A stretch of 21,955 nt of DNA from Prevotella sp. (lineage in GTDB: Bacteria; Bacteroidota; Bacteroidia; Bacteroidales; Dysgonomonadaceae). Position 1 is the stretch's first letter. Each line of letters opens with the position of its first letter. The notes beneath the pieces were generated by a model. The model saw only the letters and a list, made by a program, of their open reading frames with translations, had not been told where the DNA came from and did not search any database. Made by a program: the position numbers and the translations under genes. The stretch lies in the NCBI GenBank assembly GCA_031260865.1, contig JAISKQ010000101.1, positions 1 through 21,955 on the forward strand, read 5' to 3'. This document shows positions 17,490 to 21,955 of this stretch, one piece after another.

Positions 17490-18908
17490 ATGATGGAATC
17501 AAGAGAACAAACACTTACCGAAACGAAAGGTTTTTACAAACTTTCACTGTTGCAACGCATCGGTTTCGGTTCGGGCGATTTGGCGCAGAATCTTATTTAT
17601 CAAACGGTAGCCCAATACCTGCTCCTTTTCTATACGAATGTTTACGGTCTTCCTGCGGCAACGGCGGCTATCATGTTTCTGATAGTTCGTTTGGTCGATG
17701 TTGTTTGGGATCCGCTCGTTGGTGCTTTTGTAGATAAACACAATCCGACACTCGGTAAATATCGTTCTTACTTAGTTTTGGGAGGTATTCCGCTGACCGG
17801 TTTCGCTATTCTCTGTTTTTGGAACGGATATTCGGGTTCGTTGCTTTACGCATATATTACTTATGTGGGTTTATCGATGTGCTACACGCTTATAAATGTT
17901 CCTTACGGAGCTTTAAACGCTTCGCTTACACGCGATACCGACGAAATCACAAAACTTACCTCAATACGCATGTTTCTTGCCAATCTTGGCGGTTTAGCTG
18001 TTGCTTATGGTATTCCGATTATCGTAAAATCACTTTCGCCCGATGGCAAAATCAACTCTTCGGAATCCGGAAACGCGTGGTTTATAACAATGACCATTTA
18101 TGCCGTCACAGGCTTAGCATTGTTGATTTTTTGTTATACCCAAACCAAAGAGCGGGTAGTAATGGCAGAGAGTGAGACTTCGCAAGTGAAAGTTTCCGAT
18201 TTGTGGAAAGAATTTAAACACAACCGCCCTTTGCGGGTGCTTGCCTTCTTTTTTGTTACGGCTTTCGCCATGATGGCGATAGGAAACTCAGCCGGGTCTT
18301 ACTATATGATATACAATGTACAAGCGCCGGATTGGCTGCCTTATTTCGCCGCGCTTGGTTCTATCCCCGCGTTCATTTTTATGCCGATGGTGCCGGCTAT
18401 AAAACGGACGATCGGCAAAAAGCAAATGTTCTACGTATTCCTTTCTATTGCTATTTTCGGGATGGCATTGCTTTATGCAATATCAATAATTCCCGCGCTC
18501 AAGGCGCATGTTTGGTTAGTTTTGGTTGCCCAGTTCGTTAAATCGACAGGAGTAATCGTAGCAACAGGGTATATGTGGGCGTTAGTTCCGGAGGTAATAT
18601 CCTATGGGGAACACACAACCGGAAAGAGAATTTCAGGAATCGTAAACGCTTTGACGGGAATATTCTTTAAGGCGGGAATGGCTTTAGGTGGAGTTGTGCC
18701 CGGATTTGTATTGGCTTTTGTCGGTTTTGACGAAAAAAATACGGTTACACAATCAGCTTTTGCCCAACAGGGAATTTTGTGGCTTGTCGCTGTAATCCCG
18801 GCGATACTGCTCCTTTTGGCAATGTTTATTATCTCAAAATATGAATTAGAAGATAGTGTAATAGACAAAATAAATATAGAAATAGAAGAAAGACATTTGA
18901 ATAACTAA
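17490..18908 (+). CDS. GPH-family (MelB-like) sodium/sugar symporter, probable xylo-oligosaccharide importer
   Basis: An inner-membrane cation-coupled glycoside symporter of the major facilitator superfamily, 472 residues with about 12 hydrophobic segments. The N terminus is characteristic: FGSGDLAQNLIYQTVAQYLLLFYTNVYGL. D70 and D74 in VRLVDVVWDPLVGAFVDK align with Asp55 and Asp59 of the melibiose carrier MelB, which bind cation and sugar, and NPTLGKYRSYLV is the following conserved loop. FGMALLYAISI and LALVPEV-like segments (WALVPEVISYGEHTTGKRISG) are also typical. Bacteroidota xylan clusters commonly pair such a carrier with GH10 and GH43 genes, so xylobiose or short xylo-oligosaccharides are the likely cargo. 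Exact substrate and coupling ion cannot be read from sequence. It starts 20 bp after the esterase gene. Confidence 0.92.
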   Translation: MMESREQTLTETKGFYKLSLLQRIGFGSGDLAQNLIYQTVAQYLLLFYTNVYGLPAATAAIMFLIVRLVDVVWDPLVGAFVDKHNPTLGKYRSYLVLGGIPLTGFAILCFWNGYSGSLLYAYITYVGLSMCYTLINVPYGALNASLTRDTDEITKLTSIRMFLANLGGLAVAYGIPIIVKSLSPDGKINSSESGNAWFITMTIYAVTGLALLIFCYTQTKERVVMAESETSQVKVSDLWKEFKHNRPLRVLAFFFVTAFAMMAIGNSAGSYYMIYNVQAPDWLPYFAALGSIPAFIFMPMVPAIKRTIGKKQMFYVFLSIAIFGMALLYAISIIPALKAHVWLVLVAQFVKSTGVIVATGYMWALVPEVISYGEHTTGKRISGIVNALTGIFFKAGMALGGVVPGFVLAFVGFDEKNTVTQSAFAQQGILWLVAVIPAILLLLAMFIISKYELEDSVIDKINIEIEERHLNN

Positions 18909-18923
18909 TAAAAATAAAATATT

Positions 18924-20087
18924 ATGAAACCGTTAACTCTTTGTCTTTGTATTTGCCTTGCATTTACGCTGTTAGATTGTTCGCAAACAAAAAAAGAAGT
19001 TGAAGTAAAAGAACCTTCCTTAAAAGAAGCCTTGAAAGATAAGTTTCTTATAGGCACAGCTTTGAACCTAAACCAAATCTGGGGGAAGGATACGTTGGCT
19101 GTGAACATTGTAAAGCGGCAATTCAGCGCTATTGTAGCGGAAAACTGTATGAAAAGCATGTACCTGCAACCCAAAGAAGGGGAATTTTATTTCAATGACG
19201 CCGATAGATTCGTAGATTTTGGGGAACAAAACGGATTGTTTATCACCGGACATACACTCATTTGGCATTCTCAAGCTCCGGGCTGGTTTTTCACGGATGA
19301 CAAAGGAAAAGATGTGTCGAAAAAAGTGCTTATAGAGCGTATTAAGAATCATATTACCACTGTAATATCCAGATATAAAGGGCGTATTAAAGGTTGGGAT
19401 GTCGTGAATGAAGCTATATTGGATGATGGTTCGTGGAGAGATAGCAAATTTTATCAAATCATTGGTGAAGATTTTATCCCGCTGGCATTCCGTTTTGCTC
19501 ATGAAGCCGACCCCGACGCGGAACTCTACTATAATGATTATAACGAATGGCATGCAGGCAAAAGAGACGCTATCGTCAAACTGATAAAATCATTAAAAGA
19601 CAGTGGATTGCGTATAGACGCCGTGGGAATGCAAGGTCATATAGGCATGGATTATCCCAATCTTGAGGAATACAAGGCGGCTATTGACGCCTATGTGTCT
19701 GCCGGGGTAAAAGTAATGATTACCGAATTGGATTTAAGCGCTTTGCCTTCTCCTCGCCAGAAAAATATTGGAGCCAATGTTTCCGATACGGCGGCTTACC
19801 GTCAGGAAATGAATCCATATACCGGCGGTTTGCCTGATTCTGTGGCTACAGCTTGGACACAACGGATGGGTGATTTTTTCAACCTTTTTATTGCGAATAG
19901 CGAGCATATAAAGCGTGTTACATTGTGGGGAGTGATGGACGCCGATTCATGGAAAAATGATTACCCGATGCCCGGACGTACTGATTATGCCTTATTATTC
20001 GACCGTGAATATAAAGCAAAACAGATTGTAAAAGAAATAATAGAAAAGGCTAATGCCAATTCCGATACAACTACGAATAGTAAATAA
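18924..20087 (+). CDS. GH10 endo-beta-1,4-xylanase, lipoprotein
   Basis: Cleaves the xylan backbone with retention of configuration. The 387-residue protein has a lipoprotein signal (FTLLDC, lipid-bearing C19) and then a single GH10 barrel from about residue 35 to near the end. Signatures are the substrate-binding stretch KSMYLQPKEGEFYFNDADRF, GHTLIWHSQAPGWF, the acid/base E163 in GWDVVNEAI, DAVGMQGHIG and the nucleophile E268 in VMITELDLS, with the late TLWGVMDADSWKND motif. No carbohydrate-binding module is present. Lipidation anchors it to a membrane. Whether it is surface-exposed or periplasmic is not clear, because residues after the cysteine (SQTKKE) are not the acidic surface-export signal known from the phylum. 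It lies 15 bp after the symporter gene and 18 bp before GH43. Confidence 0.96.
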   Translation: MKPLTLCLCICLAFTLLDCSQTKKEVEVKEPSLKEALKDKFLIGTALNLNQIWGKDTLAVNIVKRQFSAIVAENCMKSMYLQPKEGEFYFNDADRFVDFGEQNGLFITGHTLIWHSQAPGWFFTDDKGKDVSKKVLIERIKNHITTVISRYKGRIKGWDVVNEAILDDGSWRDSKFYQIIGEDFIPLAFRFAHEADPDAELYYNDYNEWHAGKRDAIVKLIKSLKDSGLRIDAVGMQGHIGMDYPNLEEYKAAIDAYVSAGVKVMITELDLSALPSPRQKNIGANVSDTAAYRQEMNPYTGGLPDSVATAWTQRMGDFFNLFIANSEHIKRVTLWGVMDADSWKNDYPMPGRTDYALLFDREYKAKQIVKEIIEKANANSDTTTNSK

Positions 20088-20105
20088 TAAAAATTTGATA
20101 AACCT

Positions 20106-21071
20106 ATGAAAAAAGCAAGATACTTATTCCCGGACGACTATATGGCAGATCCTTCGGCTCATGTATTTGAAGGCAAAATTTATATTTATCCTTCCCATGA
20201 CCGGGAAAGCGGTACTCCTGAAAATGATAACGGCGATCATTTCGATATGAAAGATTATCACGCGTTTTCACTCGAAGATATTGACGGAGCGGTTACAGAT
20301 CACGGCAAAATACTGGCGGTAGAAGATGTTCCTTGGTCGGGACGCCAATTGTGGGATAGTGATGTCGCCTTTAAGGATGGAAAATATTACCTGTATTTTT
20401 CATTAAAAGACAAGAACGATATTTTTCGCTTGGGTGTAGCCGTCAGCGATACGCCTTACGGACCGTTCATCGCGCTGGAAAACCCTATTAAAGGCAGCTA
20501 TAGTATCGATCCTTGCGTATTTGAAGAAAACGAACAATATTTTATCTATTATGGAGGTATCTGGGGCGGTCAACTGCAACGCTACCGGAACAATAAAGCA
20601 CTGGAATCCGCCGCTTTTCCTGCCGATGATGAACCTGCCTTATGCGCGAAAGTCGCCCGGTTGAGAGAAGATATGCTGGAATTAGCGGAAGAGCCGCGCG
20701 ATGTTGTTATACTGGATGAGGAGGGAAAACCCCTGACTCAGGGAGATACCAACCGCCGTTTCTTTGAAGCGTCATGGATGCACAAATATAAAGGAAAATA
20801 TTATTTTTCTTATTCTACGGGAGATACTCACTATCTTTGCTATGCTGTAGGGGACAATCCTTATGGACCGTTCACGTACAAAGGCGTTATTCTGACTCCT
20901 GTGATAGGTTGGACGACCCATCACAGTATTGTGGAATATAAAGGTAAATGGTATCTGTTTCATCACGATGCCGTTCCGTCAGGAGGAAAGACTTGGCTTC
21001 GCAGTATGAAAGTAATCGAATTGGAATATGACGCGGATGGAACAATTAAAACAATAGAAGGATGCGAATAG
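20106..21071 (+). CDS. GH43 family beta-xylosidase / arabinofuranosidase-like enzyme, no signal peptide
   Basis: A five-bladed beta-propeller glycosidase of 321 residues, inverting mechanism. The three acidic residues of GH43 are visible: base D15 in YMADPSAHVFEGKIYIYPS, modulator D135 in GSYSIDPCVFEENEQYFIYYGG, and acid E221 in RFFEASWMHKYKGKYYFSYSTG. TTHHSIVEYKGKWYLFHHD near the C terminus carries the family's late histidine motif. The domain fills the whole protein. It begins at once (MKKARYLFPDDYM) with no signal peptide, so it should work in the cytoplasm on short oligomers brought in by the upstream symporter, most likely as an exo-beta-xylosidase. An arabinofuranosidase role cannot be excluded. 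Its last codons overlap the start of the next gene by 10 bp. Confidence 0.92.
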   Translation: MKKARYLFPDDYMADPSAHVFEGKIYIYPSHDRESGTPENDNGDHFDMKDYHAFSLEDIDGAVTDHGKILAVEDVPWSGRQLWDSDVAFKDGKYYLYFSLKDKNDIFRLGVAVSDTPYGPFIALENPIKGSYSIDPCVFEENEQYFIYYGGIWGGQLQRYRNNKALESAAFPADDEPALCAKVARLREDMLELAEEPRDVVILDEEGKPLTQGDTNRRFFEASWMHKYKGKYYFSYSTGDTHYLCYAVGDNPYGPFTYKGVILTPVIGWTTHHSIVEYKGKWYLFHHDAVPSGGKTWLRSMKVIELEYDADGTIKTIEGCE

Positions 21072-21955
21072 GAATTATGGGTACAGGATGGATTGCCGAA
21101 AAAATGGCGGAAACCATCAGAGGTATGGAAAACGCGGAGGCATACGCTGTTGCTTCTCGTCAACAGGAAAAAGCGAATGCTTTTGCCCAAAAGTGGAGAT
21201 TTGAAAAAGCTTACGGTTCGTATGAAGCAATGCTTGATGACGAACAGGTACAGTTGGTTTATATAGCGACCCCTCACTCTCAACATTATGAAAACGCGAA
21301 ACAATGCCTTCTGAAAGGAAAGCCCGTATTATGCGAAAAAGCATTTACGGCAAATGCCCGGCAGGCTGAAGAAATACTCAATCTGGCAAAGGAAAAGAAT
21401 GTGTTTGTCGCAGAAGCGATATGGACGCGTTATATGCCGTTGTCGCGCACTATCAACGAAATTCTGGATAGCGGTATTATCGGCGAACCGGTCATCTTAT
21501 CGGCGAACCTCGGCTATCCGATTGGAGGCAAAGAACGTTCGAAACAGCCGGCGTTAGCGGGTGGAGCGTTGCTTGATTTAGGGGTATATCCGATTAATTT
21601 CGCGTCGATGGTATTTGGCGCTGAAGTTGAACAGGTTGTTTCTTCCTGTACCAAAATGGATACGGGCGTAGATGCTCAAAATAGTATTACTCTTACGTTC
21701 AAAGGGGGACGGATGGCTGTGTTGCACAGCAGTATGTGCGCTCAAACCGACCGGCAGGGAATTATTTCCGGCGAAAAGGGGCATTTGATTGTAGAAAATA
21801 TAAACAATCCTCAGCGTGTGATAGTTGTGACGAATGACTATGAAGTAGTAGCCCGATATGACTGCCCCGTGCAAATCACAGGATATGAGTATGAAGTATA
21901 TGCGTCTATCGAAGCAATACAAAACGGCTGGTTGGAATCTCCATACATGCCTCAC
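21062..21955 (+). CDS. Gfo/Idh/MocA oxidoreductase, dihydrodiol/D-xylose dehydrogenase-like, 3' end cut off by window edge
   Basis: A nucleotide-dependent sugar or diol oxidoreductase, open to the window edge (298 codons, no stop seen). The N terminus is a Rossmann fold: MRIGIMGTGWIAEKM with GxGxxA at residues 7-12, then YIATPHSQHYENAKQCLLKGKPVLCEKAFT, where E92-K93 is the family's EK motif with Ala in place of the usual Pro. GGALLDLGVYPINF places a tyrosine (Y176) where many relatives have histidine. This Tyr form marks the dimeric dihydrodiol dehydrogenase and NADP-D-xylose 1-dehydrogenase branch. With GH43 releasing xylose next door, xylose oxidation is a reasonable guess, not a proof. The ATG at 21062 lies inside the GH43 gene, 10 bp before the end of its stop codon, so translation is probably coupled. 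There is no signal peptide. Confidence 0.88.
   Translation, partial: MRIGIMGTGWIAEKMAETIRGMENAEAYAVASRQQEKANAFAQKWRFEKAYGSYEAMLDDEQVQLVYIATPHSQHYENAKQCLLKGKPVLCEKAFTANARQAEEILNLAKEKNVFVAEAIWTRYMPLSRTINEILDSGIIGEPVILSANLGYPIGGKERSKQPALAGGALLDLGVYPINFASMVFGAEVEQVVSSCTKMDTGVDAQNSITLTFKGGRMAVLHSSMCAQTDRQGIISGEKGHLIVENINNPQRVIVVTNDYEVVARYDCPVQITGYEYEVYASIEAIQNGWLESPYMPH

Noticed and set aside
19068..19553. 161-codon minus-strand ORF inside the GH10 gene
   Set aside because: Antisense to GH10 catalytic sequence including WDVVNEA; a shadow frame.

Overview
The window looks like chromosomal DNA of a Bacteroidota species, most likely order Bacteroidales. The grounds are an adjacent SusC/SusD pair, promoter candidates of the TAnnTTTG type instead of the usual -35/-10 pattern, AT-rich leaders without clear Shine-Dalgarno sequences, the long plant-like form of IspG, and the pyrG-yidC gene pair. 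I cannot name the genus from the sequence.

Layout. Positions 1-2696 read on the minus strand: the isoprenoid gene ispG, cut by the left edge of the window, and upstream of it a small protein made of 26-residue helical repeats with a cysteine-rich tail. Positions 2697-3736 hold no credible gene. They carry a decayed array of about 100-bp repeats, then a degenerate inverted repeat and the pyrG promoter region. pyrG (CTP synthase, GTG start) and yidC (membrane insertase) follow on the plus strand and end at a strong hairpin terminator at 7349-7392.

From about 7530 to the right edge lies a polysaccharide utilisation locus (PUL) for acetylated (4-O-methyl)glucuronoxylan, all on the plus strand: SusC-type transporter, SusD-type lipoprotein, GH115 alpha-glucuronidase, SGNH carbohydrate esterase with an inserted beta domain, GPH-family sugar symporter, GH10 endo-xylanase lipoprotein, GH43 beta-xylosidase-like enzyme without a signal peptide, and a Gfo/Idh/MocA oxidoreductase that runs off the right edge. 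From GH115 onward the genes are 8-20 bp apart or overlap, so they are probably one transcript. A working model is as follows. GH10 cuts xylan outside the cytoplasm, and SusC/D binds and imports oligomers. GH115 and the esterase strip glucuronate and acetyl groups in the periplasm. The symporter takes short xylo-oligosaccharides across the inner membrane, where GH43 releases xylose that the oxidoreductase may act on.

Two points stand out. The SusC gene has an in-frame TAA at codon 354 (8828-8830), and the protein continues in the same frame for another 686 codons, so the only SusC of this PUL appears broken by a single base change (or is a sequencing error). Upstream of it, three copies of ATGTTACA start exactly 21 bp apart (7531, 7552, 7573), the spacing expected for an AraC-type regulator such as the hybrid two-component regulators that control Bacteroidota PULs. 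I did not find a convincing wholly new system. The window is a recognisable xylan PUL next to housekeeping genes, with a few unusual details.
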